Shown: positions 45,201-58,560 of the stretch, one piece after another
Position numbering within the stretch: the stretch's first letter is position 1
How the letters are laid out: every line of letters starts with the position of its first letter
NCBI GenBank assembly: GCA_030562195.1
Contig: JAUJPP010000005.1
Coordinates: forward strand, 23,175,106-23,239,105
Source: Nipponacmea schrenckii
Lineage: Eukaryota; Mollusca; Gastropoda; Lottiidae
Reading direction: 5' to 3'
DNA length: 64,000 bases
Notes under the pieces: generated by a model
Databases searched by the model: none
What the model was told of the DNA's origin: nothing
The model's input: the letters and a program-made list of their open reading frames with translations, nothing else
Position numbers and translations under genes: made by a program

Positions 45201-48200
45201 AAAAAATAAAAATTTGATTGTTTTGTTTGTCTTTCGAGAAAAATTATAAAAAAGGAAGCAATAAATTTAATATTTAAGAGCAATTCAAGCTTCAGTTGTG
45301 TCCATTTAATTCTAGGATATATAAATATGTTTATATTTCAATAGAAATTAATTGTCCTCATGGACATGTAGAGTAGTGTATATATAGTAGAGTTAGATTT
45401 GGGTGGGAGTTATGAAATGTCTATTTGATTATATTAGGTTTATGTTAAAAAAGAAGAAATGGTTCGACATTTCAAATGGCATAAAAAACGGGAAGAATCT
45501 TTACAACATGGTTTTATGCGTTACAGTCCAATGGACAACTGTAAATCCAAGTTTGGTACATGTACCCATAATGGACGCCAAACCCATTACCATTGCATTC
45601 AGGTCTGTTAGTCTTAAATTGATCCAGAAATGCCTGGTTTCATGAATACAGTGGCTTCAAGACAAATTTTAGTTATTCTATTAAAAAGAGCTCTCAGAAT
45701 TTTCTAAATCCTTATCTTTAGTATATTTAGATATTGTTTGTTAATCCACAACTTTTTTTATTCAACTTAAAACAGGCAGTTTAAGTGGTGTAATTTAGAA
45801 TTGTTTGACTAAAGAGTATTCAATATTTTCCAAAAAAAAATTTATATTTTGCTGTATAATAAAGAGCACAGAAATGTTTACCAAATTAAACCAATTTTGG
45901 TTTCTTAACCACTAAAATTGTTTGCTATTAATGTTGTACTAAAACTAATTACTCGTTGTCATACTGTTATTCTACTAAAGTCTATTTTAACTTAGTTTCT
46001 GTAATACTAATCAACACTAGCAGTATGAAACAAAATTAATCAAAATTTTCGACCAGGACAGTTCAAAACCAATTTATTATTCATATTTTTTAAACTGATT
46101 GTGTTGAAATTTTTAGGCTGGATGTGATAAAGTGTATATTAGTACATCTGATGTACAGATGCATGCTAATTATCATCGTAAAGATTCAGCTATTATACAT
46201 GAAGGTTTCCAGCGTTTCCGAGCTACTGAGGACTGTGGTACTACAGCTTGTCAATTTTATGGACAGAGGACAACACATTTTCATTGTCGACGTTCTGGAT
46301 GCAATTTTACCTTCAAGAATAAAGCAGATATGGGTATGTTCATAGCTTCATATCAATAAGAATCTTGCATTATAACCACCTTGTATGGTATTAGGTTTTA
46401 AATTAAGAAAGTAATGAAGCTTGAATGATCTTTTTATTTAAAACTTATGTTAATAGTGTTATCTCTTGGTCACTGGTATTTGTTTTCATTTATTTGGGAT
46501 TCATTGTTGCATGTATGAATCAAAGCACAGATTATTTTGTATTATAATCATACTTGCTGGAGACTTTTAACACCATGATCAGTGACTTGAATATTTAGGA
46601 AAAAAACTACTCTGATCAATAGAACACTTTATCTCTAAGGAACAATAGATCATTATTTGTATACATTTATTCATTATTTAATTTAGCTGCACTATATCAT
46701 TTTGCATATAGGTAATTTGGCCTCCTGTTTGTCTCCCAGTAAAGTTATTCCATTATGAAAGGAGTTTAAGGCTTATTTTTATGTTTTAAGTGTTATTTTT
46801 TACATCAAGGTTTCATTAATATAATATAGGATAATGGAGTTAAAAATGTATGTCTTTCCAGAAAAACACAAAACCTACCACCAGAAAGATGAAATACTAT
46901 CTAAGGATGGGTTTAAAAAGTTTATGAAGTATGAAAATTGTAAATTTACTAATTGCAAATATGCCAAGATTAGCAATCATATCCACTGTATACGACCAGG
47001 TTAGTATTTATAGTCTCAATTTTTATTCTGTGTTGGCTTTAAATGTTAGAACCTCTTATGTCTTTGAGGAAGAAATTATATGTTTGCTTATTTGCTTATG
47101 ATAAATCTGAAAATTTACATTTCCGATCTCAAACTGTTGTTTCTTTATTTGACAGGATGTGATTATGTTTTACATTCCACTGCTCAACTTTATTCACACA
47201 AACGAAAACATGAACGAAGAGACTTTGAAAGTGCATACCAAACATTTCGTCAAACTCAGGACAAAGGAGGTAAAATAATCCGACAAGCCCGTCCAACATT
47301 GACCAACTCTGGTCCTGCTACTCAGATAGTAACTTCAATACAATCAGCACCAATATCCACAGATAAACCAATGTCACTTCCTGTTCAGATAAATCAACAG
47401 CAAAACATCTCAATGACTGCTTTTCCAGTTCCATTCAGATCATCAGTTAATCAATCTCCTGTCAATTCAAATGAAAACACATCAAGGGAGACAACTCCTG
47501 TTAAAGACATGACCACGGAACAGTCATCTGTTTTGAGAAAATTTGGGGAAACTTTGAATGGAGAAAAACTAAATGATTCCCTCACATTACCCATACCTAA
47601 AATGGAAGTTGGTAGTAATGCAGCTACCAATAAACCAGTCACTTCGGTCTATTTGACTCCTGTTAAAGATTTGCCAGTACAAGACTCTACAAAATTGCCA
47701 GAGCGTAAAGATAAAGATGAAAGCTGGAGAAATTATCTGGTTAGGTGAGAAAACTATTAGCAAAAAAGACTTCATGAAAGAAAATCACCGATTTTTAATG
47801 AGTTGCAGAAGTGATTGAAATTTTAATGTTTGACATAAAATATTGAACGCATCCTTAATTATCAATGGTCAATTATTTAATATAAATATCACGTTTTTTT
47901 TGTGCTAAAAAATTATAATTGAAATTTTCAGATACACAGCTAATGATCCATGTAATTCTAGATGTAGTTTACTTTATAAAGATCATTATCATTGTCAAGT
48001 TGAAGGCTGTAATGAATTATTTAGAGCCAAGGATGCAGTTAGAGAACATTCTAAGTAAGTTAGTGTTGGTGTGAGATGGGAATAATATTCTCAATAAACC
48101 ACTGGTTTAGATCATGAAATAAACAAAAATAAGGGTTTTGAGATGATAAGTATAAAAAATAATGTCAAAACCAGCCTCTTGGTTCTTGTTAGCATTCAAC

Positions 48201-50979
48201 CACATCATTTCATTTGTTTTTTTTGTACAAATTTTGCCTTAATTTATGCATGAATTAGACAATTTTTAGCACTCTTCTTCAAAAATGTTTGTGCTGTTGC
48301 TTCATAGTGAACTTAAAAGAATAATTTAATAATGGGAGATAATCAGGGAAGTAATAAATTAGTCTGGATTATGATGGGTTCATTATTAATTATCATATTG
48401 TAGGTTTCATGAACAACAAGATCGTATTACACCAATGGTCTATGATTTATTTGAAATAAATGAAGATTGTAATCATGAGGACTGTGAATTTGATGGCAAT
48501 AAAAAGCATTATCATTGTAATTGGGTAGGTATTATTTGAAAGGTTTAGCTTTTTGGGATTTCAGACATTAAAGGAGGATTTGAAAATTTTTTGTGGGTTG
48601 ATTTTTATTTTTGCTCAAGTTTGTTTCTTTTATGGTATCTGAAAGTTAAAATCCAGTTGTTTTAAATCCAAAAGTTTGTTATTATTTTTGGTAGATATTA
48701 AACAACTACTTAGAAATATTTTTAGGTTTGATTTATTTAGTTTAATTAAGCTGTTATATTATACTGATTACCCACCAATTCTAATCAAACTGTCTTTTGG
48801 ACTGTTACTACTGTATGAGTCTGTAAAATAGTTCATGTAGTTGATTTTGTACCTTTTAACCTTTGACAAATAAAACTAACTTAACTGTCTTTATTTATAG
48901 ACTGGCTGTGATTGTGTTATTCAAGATGGTGCTGGGGTATTTAATAGGTTGGAACATTATAGAATACATGAATATTCTAAAACAACATCTGGCAGATCTT
49001 CAAAATTGTTATCAGAAGAAGATGTTTCTAAACGACGACGTGGCAGACCACCTAAATTTCCAGGCTGTAGAATTCCATCTGTGCCAAAAGTCAACTTGTC
49101 TGATAATGAAATCAATGACTCTGTTATACGTTATATAAAAGGTGATGTTGATGATGATAGTAAAATTATCAATGGATTTAGAAAATTTGAAGCAAGTGAA
49201 TCTTGTCTAGATGATTTATGTTTATTTCTTGGTAAAGTTCATTACCATTGTGCTCGAAACAGATGTCACCATGCTACAGACCGATTAGATGTTCTTGATC
49301 TTCATACAAAAGATTTTCACACTTACGTAAAGATTTTAGAATGTTTTGAATATTTTGACCAGAATGTAAATTGCAGACGTAAACAGTGTCATAATAATAA
49401 AACAACCAGTCATTTTCATTGCACTCGCAATGCTTGTGATTACAGTTTTGTACGTCACAGTACAATGTCTCAACATGAAAAGAAACATCACTCAAGTTCA
49501 TCAACAATGAATACATCTGCAGTTAAGACATCCAGTAATTATGTTCCTATAGTACCAAATACTCCTGGATCTCTTGAATTAAAAAACAAGAACATTGTGA
49601 AAGCTGCAGGAACATTCTATCCATTATCAGGACTTAATAATAATACTAGTGTTTCAGCACTGGTATCTGTATCATATAATAATTTAGTTTCATTAAGTCA
49701 ACCTCTGTTAGCCTCTACCACATCTCTACCATTTACTGTACCTTTATCTGGATTAGTACCACAACTGCTAGTACCATCCAGTCAAGCTCTTCAAACTTTG
49801 GTACCAATGACTAGTGACAATTTACCAATATCATCAGCTCTTCCAGTCTCAATACAACAGAAACCAGAAGTAGAATCTGATGGTAATGAACCAACATGGT
49901 CAGAATTAAGGAACACTATGCACTTTTCTAATACTCAGAATTGTTGTCGCCCTTTTTGCAAGCTGAAAAAAAAGGATCATTATCATTGTGTGGAATGCAA
50001 TCAGGCATTTTCTGATCCAGTTAGGCTCCAGAACCATATAGTTAAACATGGTATCAATTTCAAATGCTCGTCAAGTATAAATAATGGTTTAGATTTATCA
50101 TCTCCACCCAAACAAATGAAGTATGAGGACTTTGATGCTAAAATTGATGGGGACATAACGTCATCTTCATTGAATCTGAATCCTGATGTCTTCTCTAATA
50201 TGTGGAAATGTGAGACTGAAAGCAATGGTACAACTATTAAAATTAAGAAGGAGAAAGACATTACTAATGATGTTTTAATAGATAATATTGGAGATGAAGC
50301 TATTCCGAATGATTTATCAAAATGGTCTGGTCGAAAGAGAACATCTACCCGTCATGAAGATTTTATTGATAGCGATACTGTATCGTCACCTTCAAAAATA
50401 CAGAAATTATCCAGTCCTAAAAGTTCACGAGTAAAAGTAGAAAGTGACAGTAAAGTATTAGAGGGGTTTAATAAATTCCGTTACAATGAAGATTGTGAGC
50501 ATGAAAAATGTGCTTATAAGCATAGTTCAACACATTATCATTGTATACGTTCTGATTGTGGTTATGGTTTTAGTGATAGATCGCGATTAGTACAACACAT
50601 AGCTCGTCATGAACGTATTGATAAAATTATGGGAGAGGAATTCCGGCAATTCAGGGCATCTGTAAATTGTAGTTATGATGATTGTGAATTTTCCTCAAAG
50701 GCAACACATTTTCACTGCCTTAAATGTTCATTTGCCTGCGCTGATTCAAGTAAAGTGTCTGCCCATAGGAAATATCACATAAAGCTACATAATATTAGTT
50801 CTAAAGGATTTGTCAAATTTATTGGTAGTCAAGATTGCGAATTTCCTTTTTGTGCTCATTCGAAGAAGCAGACACATTATCATTGTACCTTCCAGAATTG
50901 TAATCATGTAGTTCTTGGACCTGCTCAAATGGCGCCACATAAGCTGAAACATTCCATCAAAGAAAAAAGACAATCATAG
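36268..50979 (+). CDS. CASZ1: Castor / CASZ1 zinc finger transcription factor, 10 coding exons
   Basis: Castor proteins are nuclear transcription factors that act in neural and mesodermal cell fate. Exons: 36268-37231, 44425-44545, 44808-44892, 45438-45602, 46117-46333, 46862-46999, 47156-47744, 47932-48054, 48404-48524, 48901-50979. All phases fit, giving about 1533 residues (human CASZ1 1759). I count 12 castor-type modules, C-x(4,8)-C-...-H-(Y/F/I)-HC-...-H-x(3-5)-H; examples are [33 protein letters not shown] and [39 protein letters not shown] is diagnostic. The N terminus [10 protein letters not shown] resembles the LKLNAICAKL start of human CASZ1; [16 protein letters not shown] (221-236) also matches a conserved segment. 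PLDLS occurs at 131-135 and 169-173, the CtBP-binding motif. The last exon has an AT-hook-like [10 protein letters not shown]. Intron 1 is 7.2 kb. Confidence 0.94.
37232..44424 (+). other. Castor intron 1, 7.2 kb
   Basis: AT-rich, without recognisable exons. Short TA runs occur (for example near 39850 and 43515). A core fragment of the pearl-like family is at 42465-42660. TTAAAGGAACAGG near 41674 resembles a MITE end. The large size next to compact downstream introns makes it a natural place for regulatory sequence, but none can be named. Confidence 0.5.
42465..42660 (+). repeat. Core fragment of pearl-like family
   Basis: Two partial cores: GGTAAACACTTTAGAAGGCA then CAGTTCTTGATGGATTTTGA (42469) and TTCTAGAAGGCACAATTCTTG...GACGAAACTT (42590). 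Neither family end is present. Confidence 0.55.
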
Positions 50980-51574
50980 TATTATAGTCTAGTATAATTT
51001 GTTATTATTTTGTTATTGGTTATTGAGTTATTTGTTAGTTAATTGAATTCTTGATTGATATACAATTACTGCTGTTTATTTGATAGAAAATGTACAAATT
51101 GTTATTATTATTATTATGATCATTAGTATTATTATGGAAATCATTTATATCTGTTAAAGATTTAAGTCATAGATAATTGGATATTAGGATAGTTTGATAG
51201 GAAACAAGGAAACCAATGGTATTTAATACCTGTTGTCAGCTCAACAGTATCTTACCTTTGTAAAATCTGAATAGTTAATCAATCAAAATTCTTATTTAAA
51301 GTTTCTGACAATAATCTAAATCAAATGACACTCCTCTCAGATATATTCATTCCAATATCTTTAAATATATACTAGTGATTTTATGTATATAAAGACCATC
51401 ACCTTCCCCAATAATAGTATTAATGCATTATATTTAACCTATAATATAGGTCTATTTTAGGTTTACATGTTGAATAACTTAAGCTAGCTATTCACCTATT
51501 CCATTGCAGTACAAGGTAATGTTATTTGCAAATCATTCCATTTCTATTTATTTCTAAATTACTAAGCCTCTAAT

Positions 51575-51628
51575 TGATTGTATGCAGAATAGTAGGACGT
51601 AAAACTCCATTCATTTCATTTTCATTTC
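51575..51628 (+). mobile_element. SINE 3' tail fragment
   Basis: TGCAGAATAGTAGGACGTAA then AACTCCATTCATTTCATTTT matches the tail of the SINE at 9508-9859. Confidence 0.6.
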
Positions 51629-52620
51629 TCATTGATTGATAACATAGGACAATGGCCACAATTCATGTGGACTTAAAAAACACTTGAAGCACTGAGTGCA
51701 AGAAAAAAGTCCAATAACTAAAGTAAGATTGGTCTTTAATAATCCATATAAGTATGTGTCTAGACAATTGAATAGTTAGTAGCAGTTTTAAGTTTTCTGA
51801 AAGCAATTATTTTGTTATTTAGTAATCTTGTTTTTCGTTTGTTACATAAACGTTGTCTGTTAATAAATGCTGCTGAATACAAATTGAAAGTAAATATAAA
51901 CTCTATGCAAATTGTGAGTAATCCAAAAATGTCCATCTTTTTTTAGATATTTATTCCGTCCACAATATCAAATTAGGTGCTCAATTTATTTTCCATATAT
52001 TGTTGATATAGCTGCTGATGTACCATTTGATAATAATTTTTACCTGTAATGAAACTAGAGCTAATTGATCATCCATGAAAACCACAAGGTAGTTAATACT
52101 CGTAGGATGTAGAATGAACGCATTTCATTTAGCTCTGTTCAAAAAGGGTCTATATAGCATGTTTAATTGGACCATTTCCAACTAATGTTTGTTTGTTTGG
52201 CCTTGTTTATTTATGTATGGTATCAGTTTCACATTCACACACTGAGAGTGCAATTTTAGCTTATTCCAAAAACACAATTACATAGTTTGTTATATTTCAC
52301 TATACTGCTGATAATAAAGTTTACTATAATTATTGTCTCATCGTTCTGATTAATATTACTCCTATTATTCTGTCTACATTGTTTTTAACTACAATTTATC
52401 CCACTGTCTCAGACAACCAATTTACCGTGTTCAAAGTATTGTTTTCAATATAACTTGTGACCAATTTACCTTGTGCCCACGTTACTGTTCTTCCTGTTTA
52501 TTTCTTTACTATTTCCGTGATCAATATACATTCTGACAATAACTGCTGTCCCTTTACCTTGTTATCAATTTACCTACAGGTATTGACAATGTCTGTTCGT
52601 TAGATTTATTTTACCAATTA

Positions 52621-52800
52621 TGGCAGTACTATCTTGTAATGATACTAGTACCAACCAGATCGGGGCAAGATTGGCAGTACTATCTTCTGTAATATGCGAT
52701 ACCAGTGCCAAACCAGATCGGGGCAAGATCTGGCAACTCTATCTTACTACAATATGTGATACCAGTGCAAAACCAGAGCCTGGTCAGATTTGGTCGAGAT
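52621..52800 (+). repeat. Three-unit tandem repeat, about 50-60 bp
   Basis: TGGCAGTACTATCTT (52621, 52672) and TGGCAACTCTATCTT (52731) each start a unit containing GATAC(T/C)AGT(A/G)CC and CCAGATCGGGGCAAGAT; the third is diverged (CCAGAGCCTGGTCAGAT). The small open frame across it is incidental. Confidence 0.75.
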
Positions 52801-53614
52801 AAGCATTGCTAGCTGGGATATTTCTTCAGCGTGTGTGTTCTTCCTTGACATTTATTAATCGTATATGCTTTAGATATTGAAAGTTGTAACTCTCGTTTTA
52901 AAAAGCCTACAAGCATTTAGGATTATCTATCATCACAAAACTTGATAACCTTAGACATAAACCATTTACAGCAGCCAATTCATCTTAACAGACAAAATAA
53001 AAATAAGCATTTCAAATATGTTTAATAAATTGTTGATTAATTGATAATAAAGAATAAATATTTGTAAATATTTGTTATAATAAACGTTGAAGATGCATGT
53101 GATATAAAATCTGCAACGTTCATCACTCAACTCTAAAAATATAAACAACTCAGTGCTAATTACCTTTTGGTAAGTATTGAGAAATTTTCTCTTAAACAAA
53201 ACTACATGCATCGTTGCTACGATACATATTTTGAGTCACAATTCACATTCCACATTACTGTTCTCTCTAGTCTGGTAGTAAATTGTTGTCATTACATTAT
53301 AGTCAAATATGAATGAAGTTATGTAATCTAAAGTAGGCCCATGTATTTACCCGAGATGGTAAACCTTGATTGAGCAAACTGGAAATTCCTCGAGTTCCAA
53401 TATTTCATTTTTAAAATATGTCCATTTCCAACTATAGGAGTAATCATGATCTGCCTCGCAATTTAAGCCAAGTTATCTTGAAAGTCTGTGAATTTAAATG
53501 TTTGAATTGGACATGTTCAATCAACATTTAATGGATTAAGGGTTTTAAAGATGTAGTTCTCAAAGGCTTATTGAAAAGCGAACGAAAAATGTTATCGACA
53601 GTTAACAACTTTAA

Positions 53615-54130
53615 AAGATAGCTTGTTAGGCAAAGTAATGTAGTATGCCCACTGTTAGCATTGAATTTGAACAAAAACTTGACAGTCACAATCATCGGAA
53701 TGAAATATTCAACCTTTAGTTATACGCTTCTTTTCTGGGGTGATAAGGGTAAAAAAAATTCATTGAAATCTGTCAAGAATTATAACTCATTAAACATTTT
53801 TTCAGCATTTTTAATTTTTAATAGGGTACATCCTTAGATGATAATTATTTGATTTATTTCACCAAGTTTCGTCAAAAACGGTAAAGAATTGTGCCTTGTG
53901 GAGAGTTTACGAGCCAAAAATCGAAACCGTGTTAACTAATACAAATATTTTTCCATTTCGCTGATTTACCTAGAGGGTTCATCTTTGGGTGATTACGAAC
54001 ACTTACACAAAGTTACGTCAAAATCCATCAAGAATTGTGCCTTATAGAGTGTTTAAGAGCAATGTGACCGACCGACGGACATAATGGTTGACGACAATAT
54101 GCGCTCCACATTTCATGTAAGCGTATAAAA
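53615..54130 (-). mobile_element. Short complete pearl-like element
   Basis: On the minus strand it runs from TTTTATACGCTTACATGAAA, through CGTCAACC...GTCCGTCGGTCGGTC, two cores with AAACACTCTATAAGGCACAA and GTAAACTCTCCACAAGGCAC, to a right end reading CAGTGGGCATACTACATTAC then TTTGCCTAACAAGCTATC. It has both ends and only two cores, so it defines the limits of the family. Confidence 0.75.
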
Positions 54131-54898
54131 ATAGGACACGATTTGTTTATTTAATCTTCAATTTTGAAGGGAAGGCCTGCAACAATCAGAAACAACATAA
54201 CAGAAATATCTGCTCGACTGATACGTGTAAACATGGGCGAACCATCCTTCATCCACGATCGAAAAAATTCAACCTATGGATAAATCTCTAAATTCTGAAA
54301 TTTTTGTTAATATATTTTTTCTTAGTTACATAAAATTTATTAATGTAATGTTATATTGGTAGCAGTAGTAGGTTACATACCAAGAATTTTAGGCATACCA
54401 GTTGGTACATGGCATCCACTTTATTTTTTTATTTTTCGGTTTATTGTGCACAATGTGATGGCTCAGATCATGTACAAACTGAATCAGGAATCTTGACAAT
54501 AGATTGGAACTGATCGAATATGGACTGTATATAACACTAAAATGCGATCTATAGTTCTGTTATATGCAATTTGATCAGAATTTAATGATTATGATTGACG
54601 ATTGATTGGTCGCTGACAATTTTGAACCGTTCAAAACATTTTAGAACTAAAACGCATGCCGCGATCGGCTTTAAAATTCCATTGTTTCTGACGATCACTG
54701 TTATTTATAGCACATTTTCAAAGAAGTGTTTAATCGTGATAGTGGGAACCTAGAAAATAATATTTTAAAACATAGCCACGTCGCCAAATACATTACGGGT
54801 GGGAAAACTGCTGCCTTAGACCCGATAGAAAAGGTTTGATACCCGAGACGAAAAACGTTTTCGTTTAATATGATTGCAAAAATGTCTCCTCAAAGAGT

Positions 54899-57800
54899 TT
54901 ATAGTGTTTTTTCAGTTGTAGTCTCGATTGGTACGTCTAGAGAGGTAGATCTATTAATCATATCATCATTACACTCCAGTCCACCATTAGAACAGATTTT
55001 ATGATCATTTATATTCTGATTCTGATTCTGATCGATACCGTTATTTATAGTTTCATTTTCAACACGTCGCAAAGTTTCAATTGATGTTATTTTACTATGA
55101 AGAACATTTCTTAAGAAATAAAATAAAAACACTACTAAATGCATTATTGGTACAGCAATACAGTTACTTATCGTTACTAAAGTTATGGTTTTTCCTACAT
55201 CAGACCAATCTAGTATGGGATATATAAAGGGTTCGTCTAGCATATTGGTACCATTTGCAGCATAATATATCCAAGTAAAACCAATATAAATAATTCCGAA
55301 TAATGCAGGTTGATAAAAATGAAATATTCGGACTGGTAGCGCAGTCACAAATATATTTAATACGACATAAACAGAATTAAATCCATGAACAGCCACACTA
55401 ACTGAGTTGGTCCCTTTACTGGCTGAAAATATAGAAAAAATCAAAACAAGATCACTTTGAAGAAGTCTTGCAATATAACTTGTCAATTTAACCTTATATT
55501 TCAAACTCCGACAGGCTAGGTGCCATGACCATGGTTGCTTTGAATTCATAAGCCAATTAGTTCCCATTACGTGAGAACGATACACGAAAGTATCGGATTT
55601 AAGACCCCCCCCCCCCCAAAAGAAAAAAAAACCTCCAAAAAACGTGTATTTATATACCTTTATATATCATACCCCAATATAAAGCTGAAACCATGATAGC
55701 ACCAGTAGTTGATATATTATATAGGACCCATAATATCTTTAAAAACCAGGGCATAGAACCAGTTCTTTCTGAAAGAGAAAATGCAAAATAGCATGATTGG
55801 TATTTTACTTGATATTTAGAGTTTGGGAGTTTAGAAACTGCTTCAGGACTTTGAAACATAATGTGGTATTTTTACAAAAAAACCTTTCAAGTTAAAACAA
55901 GAGAGATACACAAACGATTAGTCTATTTCATTTAGGCCTGTTTCTTGGCAAATTCCACAAAGCTTCAAATAACAATCAACGGCGCCGGTAGTAATATATT
56001 GTGCCATATGTGAACTTCCGGTTTGATGAGAATCTGTAGAAATGGGAACATATATTGGAATGTTAATTGAAGGAAACTTTAGTTCGAAAAATGTTGAATA
56101 CAGTATTTTGTGTAATGATATGGAGTGTCGTGCAATTATAATACCATGTCATCGTTATGTTATACTATTTATATATTAGTCTTGTAATAGTATATTCATA
56201 GTGAAATAACATTTATTCGTCTTATGGTAAATAATAATACTCGTCATATAATAATTCTAATATAATTAATAAATATATTTACTCGTCATGTAATACAAAT
56301 ATACACTTGTGTGTAGTAATAATTAGCTCTGGTCTTGTATGACTGGAAAAGCTTTATATTTCATATATTCAGATCACAATCTAGGAATATTATCCACAGA
56401 TTTGTGGCATTCCGAAATGCCAACTTTACTAATACAAAAATTGGTCTTTATGATTTTGTTATAAAAAATCATATAGACGATTATACCTCTGAAAGTTTAT
56501 TATTACATTTCTTGTGAACGTTTTAGGATATTTTAAAAGATTTCTTGATGAACAGATGAAATAAGTTTTTCTCTGGGTTAAACAATATTGGTGAAAAAGA
56601 GACAATCAACTCGACAAGATTCTCACAGATGGTTTACTAGTGAATTTCATGTTTTCTTCACATTCCGTAGATTAGGCGATTAACTTGCAAAACATAAAAA
56701 TTGGTATTAATTATTAATTAATTGGCTGTATAATAAACTATCCATTACTAGACCTATTACCAAAAAAACAAACACGACAAAAAACAACAAAAACAAACAG
56801 TACAATAGAATAGTTGGAAATGAACAATTCGGAACGTATACCAGAAATGTATGAAATAAGGTTTTAAATAGTTTAGTTTGGGTCGAATTTGACTTTGGGC
56901 AAATATAGTGTTTGGCATGTTAAAGGGTCAGAGACATGCCGTAACTGATTTTTAAGTTCCATTTGTATTGGTATAATCAGTCTCTTTAAATCGTCTTAGT
57001 TTGTTTCGTAGTAAAAAAAAATACGTATTATTTATTCATAATATTTTATTACAGTGCCTCTCAACATTTTTTTGCGATTTCCCCCTTGTCGAAATGTGTC
57101 ATTACTTTCCTCCCTAACTTTTGGCGGTTTAGTGACCGAGGAGGATAAGCACCGCAGGCTAGAAGCCACTGGAGGTGGGTCTAGGAATCATTCTCCTCCC
57201 ATAGAAATTTTGTATATTATGCGCAATGTCTATCTGACCATTCCGGTCAGCTATCTCCTAACATGGGGGCGCCCCCTTATCTCAGATAAGCTTGATTCGC
57301 GCCTGGAAACACAATACGAAAGCACAAATACAAGATTTCAAACAAATCTCTCTCTTTGCTTATAATTCGCAGTATATTCCCCATTCCCCAATTCCTTCTA
57401 AATCCCTCCAATTCCCCTTTCCTTTAAAATCCCCCCAAGACTTTTCAACAGACGGTTTATTCCCACTTCGACCCTTCCCGATTCGCCCCCAAACTATTCC
57501 CATTTCGAATTTCCGAATTCGCCACTTTTCTGTTTTGTCCCTTTCCAATTTCATCCCTTTTTCATTCTGCCCCTTTCCAAATTCGCCCCTCCCCTTTTCG
57601 CCCTTTCTCAGCCTTGTGAAGAATTCCAACCCGGAACACTTTTTTTAATGGGGAACAGTCTTCATTTTCGTAGGTTGATTTGGGTGAGTCTCAGAAACCA
57701 TAATTATCCGCATTTGTCATATCTGTCATAAATTAGTGAGACTATGCAATATAATAGAAAAGATATTTCTCGAAATAGATAGATAACTTTCTAATTTATG

Positions 57801-58560
57801 GTATATTTGAAGTATATATTGTGTACATTTGTAGTACATCCGAAGACCATTTGCTTAAGCAAAAGAACCCACGGAAATGAAGACTGTTCCTCTTTAAGTG
57901 GTAAGTGTTTTAAAATGAAAAGGGGGGGGGGGGCGAAATGGGAAAGTGGCAAAATGCAAAGGGGCGGAATTGGAAAGGGGCGAAATGGAAAGGGGCGATG
58001 TCGGAAGGGACGAAACGGACATGGGCGAACTGAAAAGGGGGTGAAAGAAAGGGGCAAAACGGGAAAGGGGCGGAATGTAAAAGGGGCGAAATGGGAATGT
58101 TTGGGGGCGTAGTGGGAAGGGGCGATATGGGAAGACACCATTACGGACAAGCAGGCAATATAAAAATATTCCTTAAAGTGGTTTCAGTATTTCTGTCCAA
58201 CTTCAATTATGTAAATTTCTTCGACAATCTGTTCGAAATGGTTGTTAATTAAATGGAATAAAGTAATGGGTTCGAAATGGTTAAAACTAGAAACACTTTC
58301 ACAAACACATTATACACCATTAACCTACCTTTAAGGATTTCGGGTCTCTTTACTCTAGCATATAACAACATAAAAACTTCAAGGATGGTTTCTATAGTCA
58401 GAATGAGGTATGTCCAATTGGTTAAATAAACAAACCATTTAATACGATTGGATTCTGTTGTTGCCCATTGGTAGTTCAATACACCGCTTGCTATGGTCCA
58501 ACATGTATGATATATAGACCAACAAATTCTCCAAACGAGGTAAAGTGTTGGACATTTCCA
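54899..58560 (-). CDS. Rolling stone-like multi-pass membrane protein, last three exons
   Basis: Rolling stone (rost) proteins are multi-pass membrane proteins; the Drosophila member acts in myoblast fusion. The role here is unknown. Exons in transcript order: 58560-58329, 55768-55658, 55422-54899. Phases agree and encode 289 residues, ending EKTL-stop. Hydrophobic segments are spread throughout: LVWRICWSIYHTCWTIASGV, WFVYLTNWTYLILTIETILE, PWFLKILWVLYNISTTGAIM, VSVAVHGFNSVYVVLNIFVT, FGIIYIGFTWIYYAANGTN, CIAVPIMHLVVFLFYFLRNV. Family marks include FVYLTNWTY, HGFNSV, ALPVRIFHF and PFIYPILDWSDVGKT. The tail after the last membrane segment is polar. The N-terminal exon, usually ending shortly before the first membrane segment, was not found. 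The 58560-58329 exon is duplicated at 61097-60866. Confidence 0.82.

Larger units (their letters stand above)
50980..54898. other. Castor 3' flank and intergenic sequence
   Basis: Probable castor 3' UTR, with AATAAA at 51862-51867 and 52313-52318. It also holds a SINE tail (51575-51628), a three-unit tandem repeat (52621-52800) and a pearl-like element (53615-54130). TTTATT at 54420-54425 reads AATAAA on the minus strand and could end the rolling stone-like gene. No further gene recognised. Confidence 0.5.

Noticed and set aside
49274..50261. Minus-strand frames over the castor last exon
   Set aside because: Antisense shadows of the zinc-finger coding sequence.
57054..57365. Conserved protein with a copy at 59604-59900
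   Set aside because: Identity between the copies follows from the recent DNA duplication, and copy 2 has a 13-bp deletion in the frame; no family features.
57360..58150. Proline/arginine/phenylalanine-rich proteins on one strand and glycine/lysine-rich ones on the other (and the copies at 60332-60687)
   Set aside because: They are read from the inverted 15-bp motif arrays; every frame of such arrays yields repetitive peptides.
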